From Nitrospirota bacterium (lineage in GTDB: Bacteria; Nitrospirota; Nitrospiria; Nitrospirales; Nitrospiraceae): a DNA stretch of 48,491 bases. Made by a program: the position numbers and the translations under genes. Positions 32,935 to 43,637 of the stretch are shown here, one piece after another (the stretch's first letter is position 1; every line of letters begins with the position of its first letter). The notes under the pieces were generated by a model. The model was not told where the DNA came from and ran no database searches. It saw nothing but the letters and a program-made list of their open reading frames with translations. The DNA lies in NCBI GenBank assembly GCA_022545705.1, contig JACZQN010000004.1:1-48491 (forward strand), written 5' to 3'.

Positions 32935-33151
32935 CTAGCCCACACTATTCATGACGGTTCGTCGCGAAATCGTGGAGTCGCACAGCGAGACGGGCGCGTG
33001 GAGCCGCGAAGGACCGAGGCGTACTTGAACAGTACGTTGAGGGACTGAGTGACGAGCCCGCCCGCCTGCATGCAGCAGTAGCCGCATGCAGGCTGGTCGC
33101 AGCCGCGAATCCGCGATTGCAGCAGAAGCGTTCATGAATAATGTGGGCTAG
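32935..33151. mobile_element. MITE-like element with about 45-bp inverted ends
   Basis: A 217-bp element bounded by CTAGCCCACACTATTCATGA on the left and its near-exact inverse on the right (TTCATGAATAATGTGGGCTAG is the plus-strand reading); the match continues, with gaps, for about 45 bp inward. Inside are a perfect 10-bp hairpin GCCTGCATGC / GCATGCAGGC (33064-33093) and a CGTAC / GTACG hairpin. No transposase gene is present and no clear target duplication was found. It appears to be a non-autonomous repeat or folded RNA-like element. Confidence 0.7.
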
Positions 33152-33337
33152 AGACCAATGGGCACCCCACGAGAGCCTCGCTCGGCGCAGTACGAATTCA
33201 TGGGTAGTCCGAGCCAAACTATCCGAAGTCGCGTGACCGGTCAAGTGTTGAAGGTTCAATGACCATGAATGATCCGGCTTCAGTGAGGCGCGCCAGCGTG
33301 CGTTGACTTTGCTAAGACCTGATGCTACGGTCCGATC

Positions 33338-34270
33338 ATGCGTGTCAGAGCCGTAGCCCTCGCGGCCACGCTCACGATCTTCGGCGGAGTGTTCCTCGCC
33401 TTTCCCTTCTGTTCGCCAGCCAGCGCTTCAGGACCGCTCAACGTGGTCGTCACCATTCCCGTGCTGAAGGACTTCGCCATCCAGGTCGGCGGGCCCCATG
33501 TGAGCGTGCATTCACTCCTTTCCGGACTCGAGAGTGAACATACGTATTCACCCAAGCCCAGCGATTTGGTCGCAATCCGTAATGCCCGCGTGCTCCTGGA
33601 AGTCGGAGTGGGCCTTGAGGTCTGGGTCAGGTCGCTGATTCGGAACGCGGGCAATCCCCTACTCTTGGTCGTGACGACTTCGAAGGGTATCGCATTGATC
33701 CGCGAACGTGGGCAGAAAGCTGATCGACGAGGAGCAGGTCTGCGCCACCAGCAACTCGGAAACCCGCACGTGTGGCTGGATCCTGAAAACGCCAAGGTCA
33801 TGATGCGGCATATCACGGAAGCCTTCATTCAGACGGATTCAGGCCACGCGAAGGTGTACCGGAACAATCAGGCGGAGTACCTGCGCCAGCTCGACGAGTT
33901 ACAACGGGAGTTGGTCAATCGTGTTCGGGGGCTCACCGATCGTCGCGTCATCGTCCATCACCCAGCGTGGCCGTACTTTGCCCGGCGGTTCGGGTTCAGC
34001 ATCGAGGGTGAAATTGTTTCACAGGTGGGCGCAGAACCCTCGGCCAAGCACCTTCAGGCGCTCGTGAAACGGATTCGTGACAAACAGATCCGCGTGATTA
34101 TCTCGGAACCGCAGCTCAACCAGAAGATTCCACAAGTATTGGCCCGCGAAACCAACGCGCGCGTGGTCGTGCTCACCCCGCTCCCTGGTGGCATCCCCGG
34201 GACCCAGACTTACCTCGATATGCTGCGGTATGATGTCTTGGAACTTGCGAAGGCACTGGAGCGTTCGTAG
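33338..34270 (+). CDS. znuA: Zinc/manganese-type ABC transporter substrate-binding protein
   Basis: A 310-residue periplasmic solute-binding protein of cluster A-I. A signal peptide spans about 1-31 (LAATLTIFGGVFLAFPFC then ASASG). Candidate metal ligands are His in LESEHTYSP, His in GNPHVWLDPEN, His in VIVHHPAWPYF and Glu/Asp in IISEPQLNQK. It lacks the long His-rich loop of many ZnuA proteins, so zinc versus manganese is not decided. It is the first gene of a three-gene transporter; no Zur box was recognised upstream. Confidence 0.88.
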   Translation: MRVRAVALAATLTIFGGVFLAFPFCSPASASGPLNVVVTIPVLKDFAIQVGGPHVSVHSLLSGLESEHTYSPKPSDLVAIRNARVLLEVGVGLEVWVRSLIRNAGNPLLLVVTTSKGIALIRERGQKADRRGAGLRHQQLGNPHVWLDPENAKVMMRHITEAFIQTDSGHAKVYRNNQAEYLRQLDELQRELVNRVRGLTDRRVIVHHPAWPYFARRFGFSIEGEIVSQVGAEPSAKHLQALVKRIRDKQIRVIISEPQLNQKIPQVLARETNARVVVLTPLPGGIPGTQTYLDMLRYDVLELAKALERS

Positions 34271-34365
34271 CCAGACATAGAGTCGAACGTTCACAGTCGC
34301 ATGGTCTCAACTCGGGGGTTGACCTTAGATCTTCAAGTTTCGACGTGTAGGCGAGTTGTAATCCT

Positions 34366-35145
34366 ATGACGACTCCCATCATCCGGTTTTCTCATGCCAC
34401 GTTCGGATTTCCGGGCGTCATCGCCTTGCAGGACATCTCACTCGAGATCTCCGAGGGGGAGTTCGTGGGAGTGATCGGGCCGAACGGGTCGGGGAAAACG
34501 ACGCTCTGTCGCGCGATCCTAGGACTCATGCGTCCCTTAGAGGGCAGCCTGCAGATTTTCGACTGTGCCTGCGAAAAGCTGCGATGTCATCATCGTGCCA
34601 GAATTGGCTACCTCCCGCAAAAGGGGGTGCTGGAACGGAATTTCCCCATCACGGTGCTGGAAGCGGTGATGATGGGCCGCTATGGGGCGCTTGGCTTGTT
34701 TCGGAGACCGGGGCAGCAGGATCGGGAGATCGCGGTGGAGGCGCTAGAGAATGTAGGGATGCAGGACCATCGGAACACGGCCCTCGGACATTTGTCGGGG
34801 GGCCAGCAACAGCGAGTGTTGATCGCCCGAGCGTTGGCTCAGAAGCCACAAGTACTCTTGCTCGACGAGCCGACCACCGGCGTTGATATTACCACCCAGC
34901 ACAGCGTGCTGGATCTGGTTCAACATCTCCATCGGGACTTAGGGCTGACCGTGCTGCTGGTCACGCATGACATCAACCTTATTCGCTCACGCGTGAATCG
35001 CTTGGTGTTGCTGAAGACCCGTCTGTTTGCGGCGGCAACACCCGAAGAAGTGCTGAGGCCTGACCTTCTTCGGCAGGTCTACGGGAAGGATCTTGTCATC
35101 ACTCAACAGGACTTGATCATCGTCGAGGATTACCACCACCGATAA
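34366..35145 (+). CDS. znuC: Metal ABC transporter ATP-binding protein
   Basis: A 259-residue ABC ATPase that powers the metal importer. Walker A GPNGSGKTT (about residues 43-51), Q-loop region YLPQKGVLERNFPITVLEAV, signature LSGGQQQRVLIARAL, Walker B VLLLDEPTTGVD and the switch His in VTHD are all intact. It lies 95 bp after the binding-protein gene and 91 bp before the permease gene. Confidence 0.93.
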   Translation: MTTPIIRFSHATFGFPGVIALQDISLEISEGEFVGVIGPNGSGKTTLCRAILGLMRPLEGSLQIFDCACEKLRCHHRARIGYLPQKGVLERNFPITVLEAVMMGRYGALGLFRRPGQQDREIAVEALENVGMQDHRNTALGHLSGGQQQRVLIARALAQKPQVLLLDEPTTGVDITTQHSVLDLVQHLHRDLGLTVLLVTHDINLIRSRVNRLVLLKTRLFAAATPEEVLRPDLLRQVYGKDLVITQQDLIIVEDYHHR

Positions 35146-35151
35146 CGAAAA

Positions 35152-35225
35152 GGGCTAGAGGCTAGAGGCACGAGGCGATTGGTAAGAGACACATCCTATC
35201 GCCCCTTGCCCCCCGCCCATAGCCC
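35152..35225. repeat. Imperfect palindrome in the znuC-znuB spacer
   Basis: The 31-nt arms 35152-35182 and 35195-35225 match at 23 of 31 positions in inverted orientation around a 12-nt loop; the word GGCTAGAGGCTAGAGGC is a short tandem. It fills most of the spacer. Confidence 0.75.
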
Positions 35226-35236
35226 CAAGCCAACTT

Positions 35237-36055
35237 ATGATTGAGATGTTGTCATACGATTTCATGCAGCGCTCATTCTTGGCCGCGGCGCTCGTCGGCG
35301 CTGTCTGCTCCGCGATCGGAGTCTTCATGGTCCTGCGCGGGTTGGCGTTTGTGGGTGCAGGGACGGCTCACGCGGCGTTCGCCGGCGTGACGCTTGCGTA
35401 CTTGGTCGGGCTTCCCCCTCTTCTACTCGCCGTCGTATTCGGGATTGCAACGGTGTGGATAACCGGTGTGATGGAAGAAAAGGGCCGGATGAAGCTGGAT
35501 GTGTCCATTGGGATTCTGTACACCGCGACCATGGCGCTGGCCATTCTCTTCATCGGCCTGATGCAAGGGTATAACGCCGAGGTGTATGGCTACATGTTTG
35601 GGAGCGTGCTCTCGGTCACACCGGACGAGCTCCGTATCATGCTCACGCTCAGCCTCCTTGTCCTGGCCGTAATCGTGTTGTTCGCGAAGGAACTGTACTT
35701 CGTCGCGTTCGACCAGGAAATGGCGGAGGCGTCGGGTGTACGAGCCCGGCCGATTTTCTACCTGTTGCTGACCCTGGTGGCGTTCACGGTGGTCATCTCA
35801 CTCAAGACCGTCGGCGCGATCCTGGTCTTTGCAATGCTGTTGATCCCGGCATCGACCGCCTACCAACTGACCCACAGTCTGTCGCACATGACGATATATT
35901 CTGTGCTCATCGGAATCACTTCCGCGGTCGGCGGTGTCGCTCTCTCCTATGTCTGGGATCTTCCGTCGGGCCCTGCCATCGTCCTGCTCGCGACCTTCAT
36001 CTTCTTTGTGTCCCTCCTGCTCTCTCCCAAGCGGCTTAGACGAGTGCCTGTCTGA
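35237..36055 (+). CDS. znuB: Metal ABC transporter permease
   Basis: A 272-residue membrane subunit of the ABC-3 family with about eight hydrophobic segments. RSFLAAALVGAVCSAIGVFM and VLRGLAFVGAGTAHAAFAGV form the family N-terminus; GAILVFAMLLIPASTAYQLT is the conserved late segment. It works with the ZnuC-like ATPase and ZnuA-like binding protein to import zinc or manganese. Confidence 0.92.
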   Translation: MIEMLSYDFMQRSFLAAALVGAVCSAIGVFMVLRGLAFVGAGTAHAAFAGVTLAYLVGLPPLLLAVVFGIATVWITGVMEEKGRMKLDVSIGILYTATMALAILFIGLMQGYNAEVYGYMFGSVLSVTPDELRIMLTLSLLVLAVIVLFAKELYFVAFDQEMAEASGVRARPIFYLLLTLVAFTVVISLKTVGAILVFAMLLIPASTAYQLTHSLSHMTIYSVLIGITSAVGGVALSYVWDLPSGPAIVLLATFIFFVSLLLSPKRLRRVPV

Positions 36056-36138
36056 TCGGTAAGCACGGGGCGGAGTGCAAGGGACGAGCGGTGGGCAGGC
36101 TAGATCTCCATGCGATCTCTGGCTCGTGCCGTTGGGCG

Positions 36139-36552
36139 CTATTCCAAGTGGGCCTGCTTTGATCGCGCCCAGACCATGCCCGTCTGTTCCTTATCCGTAA
36201 ACCCCAGCTTCTCATAAAAGCTCTGCTTGTCGCGGGTGCAGAGCCAGAAGAGCTCGACTTGCTTGAGGTCGGGATGCTGGAGGATGCGCTGCATGATCTG
36301 GGTCCCGATGTCGAGACCCTGGTAGTCGGGGTCCACAACCACATCCCAGATCGAGGCTCGGTAGACGTAGTCGGTGAGAACACGCCCGAAGCCAATCAGA
36401 CGGTCGCCGTCCCATGCGGACAGAACAAGGTCCGTGTGCGCCAGCATCTGCTGCACATCCTCTGTGGTACGTCCCGTCGCCCAGGGCGCGTGGCGGTAGA
36501 GTTCGAGGAGCTGCGCGAGGTCAATATCCTTGCGTTGCGAGAAAGTGATCAT
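36139..36552 (-). CDS. GNAT-family N-acetyltransferase
   Basis: A 137-residue single GNAT domain. The acetyl-CoA pyrophosphate-binding segment is VVVDPDYQGLDIGTQIMQRI, and FYEKLGFTDK is the usual C-terminal motif. WDGDRLIGFGRVLTDYVYRA precedes it. The acceptor substrate is unknown. It is convergent with the metal transporter and divergent from the small zinc-ribbon gene. Confidence 0.9.
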   Translation of the reverse strand: MITFSQRKDIDLAQLLELYRHAPWATGRTTEDVQQMLAHTDLVLSAWDGDRLIGFGRVLTDYVYRASIWDVVVDPDYQGLDIGTQIMQRILQHPDLKQVELFWLCTRDKQSFYEKLGFTDKEQTGMVWARSKQAHLE

Positions 36553-36633
36553 TAGCTTGAGCGAGATGGAGGTTTCGTATTACATTAAGCGCGGTTGTGC
36601 GCGCTTTCCTTACGGTTGTATCAGGGCTGGATT

Positions 36634-36810
36634 ATGACGAAGGTTCGAAGCTGTCCATACTGTGGATTGCTCATGTGGGTCAAGGACGAAAACATCGAGC
36701 AGCTCGACGAAAACACGATCCGCATGAAATGCCCTCACTGCCAGGAGTTGGTCCGGTTTAAGCTCGTGACACAGGGTTCGAACGCAACTGGCCCCAAAAT
36801 GGGCCACTAG
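36634..36810 (+). CDS. Small zinc-ribbon protein
   Basis: A 58-residue protein with two CPxC knuckles (RSCPYCGLL and MKCPHCQEL) that form a zinc ribbon. The frame is open from 36595, but the ATG at 36634 starts just before the first knuckle. Such proteins often bind nucleic acid or partner proteins. Function is unknown. Confidence 0.7.
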   Translation: MTKVRSCPYCGLLMWVKDENIEQLDENTIRMKCPHCQELVRFKLVTQGSNATGPKMGH

Positions 36811-36835
36811 CCTGTCAGGCTCGTGGTCCATCGAG

Positions 36836-37261
36836 TTAACACAGTCCCCTTCCCGATCCTTCCAGTTCCGGTTGGCTGCCAGGCAAAATCTTATGCAGTG
36901 CGTTACGGTAGTCGCGTAGGCGTCCTTCTTCGGCACGCGACAGCAGAACGGTTTTCTCATTCTGCATCAGTTCGATCTGATCCAATGTCATCAGCAGCGC
37001 TTGCACGGCCTTGAGCATCCAGCCCGATTCAAATGCCTCCAGCGACTCAATCAGCGGCTCGTTCAGCCGACGGTACGCCGGCGCGCTATTCTGTTGGCGG
37101 AATCGAGACACAGCCTGTTCATAGACCTCGACCGCTTCCGGCGCCGGTTTCACGCCTCCCGGTACCACCGACATGGGTACGAGCTCGGGGAGTTTTGCGC
37201 TGAAAGTCTTGAGGTGGGAGACCAGGCTCCCAATGACATCTAAGACTTGGGACGTCTGCAC
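36836..37261 (-). CDS. Hypothetical helical protein
   Basis: A 141-residue, mostly helical, charged protein with no recognised domain. TSQVLDVIGSLVSHLKTFSA opens it, and a long helical part contains FESGWMLKAVQALLMTLDQI. The open frame goes to 37360 and overlaps rluD; the GTG at 37261 preceded by GGAAGGAA is the more likely start. It follows the RluD-type gene on the same strand. Confidence 0.65.
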   Translation of the reverse strand: MQTSQVLDVIGSLVSHLKTFSAKLPELVPMSVVPGGVKPAPEAVEVYEQAVSRFRQQNSAPAYRRLNEPLIESLEAFESGWMLKAVQALLMTLDQIELMQNEKTVLLSRAEEGRLRDYRNALHKILPGSQPELEGSGRGLC

Positions 37262-37310
37262 GGGCGGGTTCCTTCCCTGACGTGACACATACCCTGCGGA
37301 TCTAGGTCTG

Positions 37311-38291
37311 TCAAGGGTGTGTCGAGCGGGACGTTGAGGCTCTGGCGCGAAGCTGGTCAAGGACCGCGTGCATGTCCGCGGGAAGTGGCGCTACGAACTC
37401 CACAGGACCGCCAGAAGCGGGATGGACAAACCCTAGGGTCCTGGCGTGCAGCATGACACGAGGGATCATTATCCCTTGGAGATTCCGCACCTTGCCACCT
37501 CCGTAGGTCGGATCCCCCAATAAGGGATGGCCGAGTGAAGCCAGGTGCACCCGTATCTGGTGAGTCCGACCTGTCTTCGGAACAACGACCACGCGCGTCG
37601 CCAGCTTCCCGATCCGTTCGGCTACCCGAAACTGCGTGGTCGACGGCTTCGGTCGTGCCGTCCGAGGGGAGAACTTTTTTCGCTCCTTCGTGTCTCGTCC
37701 GATGGCCAGCTCGACCAGGCCTTCAGTCTTTTTGATGGTACCCCATACGAGGGCCTCATAGACTCGCATGATGCTATGTCGCTTGAATTGTGCACTGAGC
37801 GCCTGGTGGGCCTGATCCGACTTGGCGACCACCATCACGCCGGAGGTTTCCTTATCGAGTCGGTGGATGAGTCCCGGACGTTCCTTTCCCCCGATCGAGG
37901 ACAAGACACTCCCGGTTGAGGCAAAGTGGTACAGGAGTGCATTCACAAGCGTGCCAGACCAATGGCCCGGTGCCGGATGGACGACCAGCCCGGCTGGCTT
38001 GTTCAGAACCACCAAAGAGTCGTCTTCGTGAAGAATGTCGAGAGGGATAGATTCTGGCCGAAGCTCCAGCGGTTCAGGCCGGGGAACCTCCAGCAGGATC
38101 CGGTCGCCTGGTTGGATCTTCTGGCTGGGCTTGGCAGCCTTGCCGTTGATCGTGATCCGTCCCTCGTGGATCAACCGTTGGAGGGCGGATCGGGACAGCG
38201 ACGGGTCGCGGTTGGCCAGAAACAGATCGAGGCGCTTCGGCGACTCCCCGGCTGTGACAAGAAGTTCAGTGCGTACCTCAGTGAAGGGCAT
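37311..38291 (-). CDS. rluD: RluA-family 23S rRNA pseudouridine synthase, RluD-like
   Basis: A 326-residue pseudouridine synthase. An S4 RNA-binding domain (about 17-75) precedes the catalytic domain, where D146 in GLIHRLDKETSGVMVVAK is the nucleophile. KTGRTHQIRVHLASLGHPLL and GDPTYGG are the C-terminal motifs. Length and S4 domain favour RluD or RluC; the exact target uridines are inferred by family only. It lies 54 bp after atpC and may be read with the atp operon. Confidence 0.9.
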   Translation of the reverse strand: MPFTEVRTELLVTAGESPKRLDLFLANRDPSLSRSALQRLIHEGRITINGKAAKPSQKIQPGDRILLEVPRPEPLELRPESIPLDILHEDDSLVVLNKPAGLVVHPAPGHWSGTLVNALLYHFASTGSVLSSIGGKERPGLIHRLDKETSGVMVVAKSDQAHQALSAQFKRHSIMRVYEALVWGTIKKTEGLVELAIGRDTKERKKFSPRTARPKPSTTQFRVAERIGKLATRVVVVPKTGRTHQIRVHLASLGHPLLGDPTYGGGKVRNLQGIMIPRVMLHARTLGFVHPASGGPVEFVAPLPADMHAVLDQLRARASTSRSTHP

Positions 38292-38345
38292 GTGTGGTAG
38301 GACGGGGCGTGCCGTATTTCGGGGGCGGATCCGCTGCGAACTGGA

Positions 38346-38767
38346 TCAGGTCTGGCTGATCCGTTGGGCGTGTTCGGCGGTCTTTTTGCGCAGGCGGGCT
38401 TTTTCCAGGCTCACTTTGGCCTCTTCCACTTCGGATGGGAGCCCTCCCACCTCCAGTCGCTGCTCGGCCTGGGCCACCGCCGCCTGCGCCCGCTCCACGT
38501 CAATATCTTCAGCCTTTTCGGCGATTTCGGCCAGGATCGTCACTTTCTGTGGCGTCACTTCGGCGAAGCCCCAGAGCACGGACATGTAAGAAGTCGTCTC
38601 GCCAACTCGATAACGGAGTTCGCCGATCCTCAGCGTCGAGAGAAAATGGCAGTGTCCCGGCAGCACGCCGAACTCGCCGTCGGTCCCGGGCGCGATCACT
38701 TCATCCACCTGCTGGCTGAACAACAGGCGGTCAGGCGTCACGACTTCTAGCAGCAGTTGTCCCGGCA

Positions 38768-38768
<1 letters not shown>
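38346..38768 (-). CDS. atpC: F1 ATP synthase epsilon subunit
   Basis: A 140-residue subunit of the central stalk: N-terminal beta-sandwich (LLLEVVTPDRLLFSQQVDEV and GTDGEFGVLPGHCHFLSTL) and C-terminal helical hairpin. It couples rotation to catalysis and can inhibit ATP hydrolysis. Its ATG overlaps the atpD stop by one base (TAATG), which indicates coupled translation. Last gene of the operon. Confidence 0.95.
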
Positions 38769-40231
<1,463 letters not shown>

Positions 40232-40357
40232 TTACCAGCCTGCTGAAAAAGGCTCCCAACTTAGTCCCTTTCATTGTCCCCCATCATCTCTCTTTGCACT
40301 GAGCGGGTGGCGCTGGATAGGGCCCAGGCGCGCGCAGCGGGGTCCCCACACCGGGCG

Positions 40358-40450
40358 GGGGCGCACGGCGTGATGATCCACCCGTTGCACCAGCAGAGCA
40401 ACAGGTACCCGGCGCCACGTCTGTGCGCGCCGCCGAGTCGGTGAGGCGGC
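40358..40450. repeat. Dispersed hairpin repeat, copy 2, inside the atp operon
   Basis: A 93-bp element sharing both ends with copy 1 at 32829-32893: GGGCGCACGGCGTGATGA at the start and the 40-bp core at 40411-40450 with GCCGCC / GGCGGC stem. The centre is longer and adds a GTTGC / GCAAC hairpin. It lies in the atpG-atpD spacer. Confidence 0.85.
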
Positions 40451-40502
40451 CGGGTCTTGAGCACGGCTGGGCTGTTCAGCGACAGGACCTGCTCAGTGCT
40501 TT

Positions 40503-41375
40503 TCATTTCAACGCTTCAACTCCACCCACAATATCCATCAATTCTTTGGTAATCGCGGCCTGCCGTGTCTTGTTGTAATACAGGGTGAGTTTCTTGATCA
40601 ATTCCCCGGCATTTCGCGTGGCACCATCCATGGCGGCCATCCGCGCGCCCTGCTCCGCGGCAGACGACTCCAGCAGGATCCTGAACATTTGGACCTGGAA
40701 ATGCTTCGGGAGGAGTGCGTGCAACAAGACATCTTCGTCCGGCTCGTACTCATAGCTCCCGCCCATGAGTGAGCTTGGCTCACCGTCTTCGTCTGGCGCC
40801 TCGATCGGAAAGAGTTTCTCGACAACCACACGCTGCTGGATCGCCGACTTGAACTCATTGTAAATCACGTAGGCTTCATCGAAAGTGCCCTTCGTAAACT
40901 GCTGGATGAGATCCTGTCCGATGTCCAGGCCGTGCTCGTAGGAGAGCCGGTCAAATACGTCCGTCCATTGGTGTCGGATCGGCCAGTGTCGACGACGGAA
41001 ATAATCACGACCTTTCCGGCCAACAAGGCTCACCGTCACCCTGGCTCTTCGCGCTTCGCACCCCTGGAGGAACTCTGTCGCCTTGCGCAAGATGTTGGCG
41101 TTGAACGCACCGCACAGGCCGCGGTCACTGGTCACAACGACAACTTCGAGTACTTCCCCGGCCCGCTTCTGGAGCAAGGGATGCGAGGCACGGTTCACGC
41201 GACGACTCAGGTTGGCTAGGACGTTGCGCATCTTGTGCGCGTAGGGGCGGGCGGCCAAAATACGGGCTTGAGCGCGTTTGAGTTTGGCCGCGGCCACCAT
41301 CTTCATCGCCTTGGTGATCTTCTGGGTGTTTGTGATGGCGCCGATCTTCCGACGCAAGTGTTGAAGGCTAGGCAT
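40503..41375 (-). CDS. atpG: F1 ATP synthase gamma subunit
   Basis: A 290-residue rotor shaft subunit. The N-terminal helix MPSLQHLRRKIGAITNTQKI leads into TKAMKMVAAAKLKRAQ, and the VVTSDRGLCGAFNANILRKA and C-terminal MDGATRNAGELIKKLTLYYN motifs are diagnostic. It is 20 bp after atpA and precedes the repeat-bearing spacer before atpD. Confidence 0.97.
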   Translation of the reverse strand: MPSLQHLRRKIGAITNTQKITKAMKMVAAAKLKRAQARILAARPYAHKMRNVLANLSRRVNRASHPLLQKRAGEVLEVVVVTSDRGLCGAFNANILRKATEFLQGCEARRARVTVSLVGRKGRDYFRRRHWPIRHQWTDVFDRLSYEHGLDIGQDLIQQFTKGTFDEAYVIYNEFKSAIQQRVVVEKLFPIEAPDEDGEPSSLMGGSYEYEPDEDVLLHALLPKHFQVQMFRILLESSAAEQGARMAAMDGATRNAGELIKKLTLYYNKTRQAAITKELMDIVGGVEALK

Positions 41376-41395
41376 GCTGAGGATGTGAGGTGGGG

Positions 41396-42916
41396 CTAGG
41401 GCTTCGCTCCGTATCCCATCGTGTGTTTAAACGTGGCGATCTTCTGTTTCAACTCGGTTGCAAAGGCCTCGTCAATTTTGCTCTTGGACACGATCTCCTT
41501 CTTGAGCCCAGGGTGGTGCTCACTAAAGTACCGTACCATGTCCTCTTCGAACTGTCTGATCTTATTGACCGGAACGTCATCCACGAATCCATTCACGCCC
41601 GCGTAGATGGTTAGCACTTGATCAGCGACCGCCATCGGCTTGTACTGTCCCTGCTTGAGGAGCTCCACCATCCGAGCGCCGCGCGCCAATTGTGCCTGAG
41701 TGGCCTTGTCGAGCTCGCTGCCGAATTGGGCGAATGCGGCCATTTCTCGGTACTGCGCCAGGTCCAAGCGGAGGGTACCAGCCACCTGCTTCATGGTCTT
41801 GATCTGAGCCGAGCCGCCGACCCGTGAGACGGAAAGCCCGACATTGATCGCGGGGCGAACGCCTGAGTAAAACAAGTCGCTCGCAAGGTAAATCTGTCCG
41901 TCCGTGATCGAGATCACGTTGGTCGGGATATAAGCGGACACGTCCCCAGCCTGCGTTTCAATGATCGGGAGAGCGGTCAGACTCCCTCCGCCCAATGCGT
42001 CGTTCAGCTTGGCGGCGCGTTCCAGCAGGCGCGAATGCAGATAGAACACATCGCCCGGATAGGCCTCGCGACCGGGCGGACGGCGCAACAACAGGGACAA
42101 CTGTCGATACGCGGTGGCGTGTTTGGAGAGGTCATCATAGATGATCAACGCATGCTTCGCGCTGTCTCGGAAATACTCGCCCATGGCCACGCCCGCGTAT
42201 GGGGCGAGAAATTGCAGCGAGGCCGCCTCGCTCGCCGTGGCTGAGACGACGATGCTGAAGTCCATGGCTCCATATTCCTCCAGCGTCTTGACGACGCGGG
42301 CAACCGTAGAGCGTTTCTGGCCGACGGCAACGTAGATGCAGAAGACGTTTTGCCCCTTCTGATTGATAATGGTATCCACCGCGATCGCGGTTTTCCCGGT
42401 CTGCCGGTCGCCGATGATCAGTTCACGTTGACCCCGGCCGATCGGGATCATTGCGTCGATCGCTTTGATGCCGGTTTGCAGCGGTTCTCGGACAGACTGC
42501 CGGGCAACCACGCCGGGGGCGCGTACCTCGATGCGACGGGTGGCTGAAGATTTGATGGGGCCTTTCCCATCGAGAGGTTCGCCGATCGCGTTGACCACTC
42601 GACCGACGAGGGCTTCTCCGACCGGCACCTCTGCGATGCGCCCGGTGCGCTTGACCGGATCGCCTTCCTTGATACCGGTGTCGTCGCCCATCAGCACGGC
42701 CCCCACGTTGTCCTCTTCCAGGTTCAGCGCAATGCCGTACAGGCTGCCGGGGAACTCCAGCATCTCCCCTGACATGACACCTTCCAGCCCGTACACCTTC
42801 GCGATGCCGTCTCCGACCTGGATCACGGAGCCGAGTTCATTGACATCGACCTGCTTGTCGAAGCCCTTGATCTTTTCTTTGATGATCGCCGTGATCTCTT
42901 CAGCCTTGATCTGCAT
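41396..42916 (-). CDS. atpA: F1 ATP synthase alpha subunit
   Basis: A 506-residue non-catalytic nucleotide-binding subunit. Walker A is [49 protein letters not shown] and the [20 protein letters not shown] run are invariant. It lies 3 bp after atpH. Full length and intact. Confidence 0.98.
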   Translation of the reverse strand: MQIKAEEITAIIKEKIKGFDKQVDVNELGSVIQVGDGIAKVYGLEGVMSGEMLEFPGSLYGIALNLEEDNVGAVLMGDDTGIKEGDPVKRTGRIAEVPVGEALVGRVVNAIGEPLDGKGPIKSSATRRIEVRAPGVVARQSVREPLQTGIKAIDAMIPIGRGQRELIIGDRQTGKTAIAVDTIINQKGQNVFCIYVAVGQKRSTVARVVKTLEEYGAMDFSIVVSATASEAASLQFLAPYAGVAMGEYFRDSAKHALIIYDDLSKHATAYRQLSLLLRRPPGREAYPGDVFYLHSRLLERAAKLNDALGGGSLTALPIIETQAGDVSAYIPTNVISITDGQIYLASDLFYSGVRPAINVGLSVSRVGGSAQIKTMKQVAGTLRLDLAQYREMAAFAQFGSELDKATQAQLARGARMVELLKQGQYKPMAVADQVLTIYAGVNGFVDDVPVNKIRQFEEDMVRYFSEHHPGLKKEIVSKSKIDEAFATELKQKIATFKHTMGYGAKP

Positions 42917-42919
42917 CCG

Positions 42920-43459
42920 TTACTCCTTGGCCAGAAGGGCCTGCATCGCGGTCAGCCTGCTCCGGGCGGTGCTGTCGAACACGGTGCTCCCGATGCGCAG
43001 TTGCAACCCAGACAGCAGCCTCGGTTGCGTCTCGAAGGTCAGCTCCACGTCGCGCTGCAGCAACTGGCCGAGCCGAGTACGAAGTCTCGTTTCTTCGGCT
43101 GGAGGCAGTGCCGTGGCCGAGGTGACGATCACTTGCTGGGTACCTTTGGACTGGTCCACGAGCACGGTGAACGCATCGACGATTTCCGACAGGAGCCCGA
43201 TCCGGTTCTTCTTGACAAGCTGGCCAAGAAAAGCGTTGACGACCGTTGGGCATTGAAGCCGGCGGCTGAGTTCCATGACCAGAGCTTGCTTGTCCTGTAC
43301 CCCGAAAGCCGGGGACACTAACACATGCTTCAGCGCACTGGACTCGGAGAAGGTCTTCGCCAGGCTGGATAAGCCGGCGCGGGTTAGTTCTAGGCTGTTG
43401 GCATCGAGGAGTTCGAACAGGGCTTTGGCGTAGCGGCGCGCAACGGAACTCTTAATCAC
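42920..43459 (-). CDS. atpH: F1 ATP synthase delta subunit
   Basis: A 179-residue peripheral-stalk subunit that ties F1 to the membrane part. (M)IKSSVARRYAKALFELLDAN is the typical N-terminus, and the C-terminal PRLLSGLQLRIGSTVFDSTA run is conserved. The frame continues to 43519, but the GTG at 43459 starts at the family N-terminus. It is the first gene of the operon; atpB, atpE and atpF are absent here and must lie elsewhere. Confidence 0.94.
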   Translation of the reverse strand: MIKSSVARRYAKALFELLDANSLELTRAGLSSLAKTFSESSALKHVLVSPAFGVQDKQALVMELSRRLQCPTVVNAFLGQLVKKNRIGLLSEIVDAFTVLVDQSKGTQQVIVTSATALPPAEETRLRTRLGQLLQRDVELTFETQPRLLSGLQLRIGSTVFDSTARSRLTAMQALLAKE

Positions 43460-43528
43460 AGCGCAATCCGGAGATGCCAGCGAAGAAAAGGAAAACGCTC
43501 GTGCGGGTGGGCACGACAAAAACGTCGC

Positions 43529-43558
43529 ACATTAGCATTGCATTGAGGGGCGTGTCAA
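43529..43558 (-). promoter_or_regulatory. Promoter of the atpHAGDC operon
   Basis: On the minus strand TTGACA (43558-43553), an 18-bp spacer and TAATGT (43534-43529), about 70 bp before the atpH start codon. Confidence 0.7.
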
Positions 43559-43637
43559 GAAGAGCGCGGGGTACCGCGTAACTCGCGTCGTGTCCAGAGC
43601 ACATGCCAAAGCACTCTTGGCACGTTGGAGGAGGAGA

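Noticed and set aside
32945-33259. 104-residue open frame across the MITE-like element
   Set aside because: The frame follows from the element's GC-rich inverted repeats; no start signal and no family resemblance.
40261-40506. 81-residue open frame between atpG and atpD
   Set aside because: It lies in dispersed repeat copy 2, and the shared PPHRLGGAHRRGA peptide with the 32.6-kb frame only reflects the DNA repeat.
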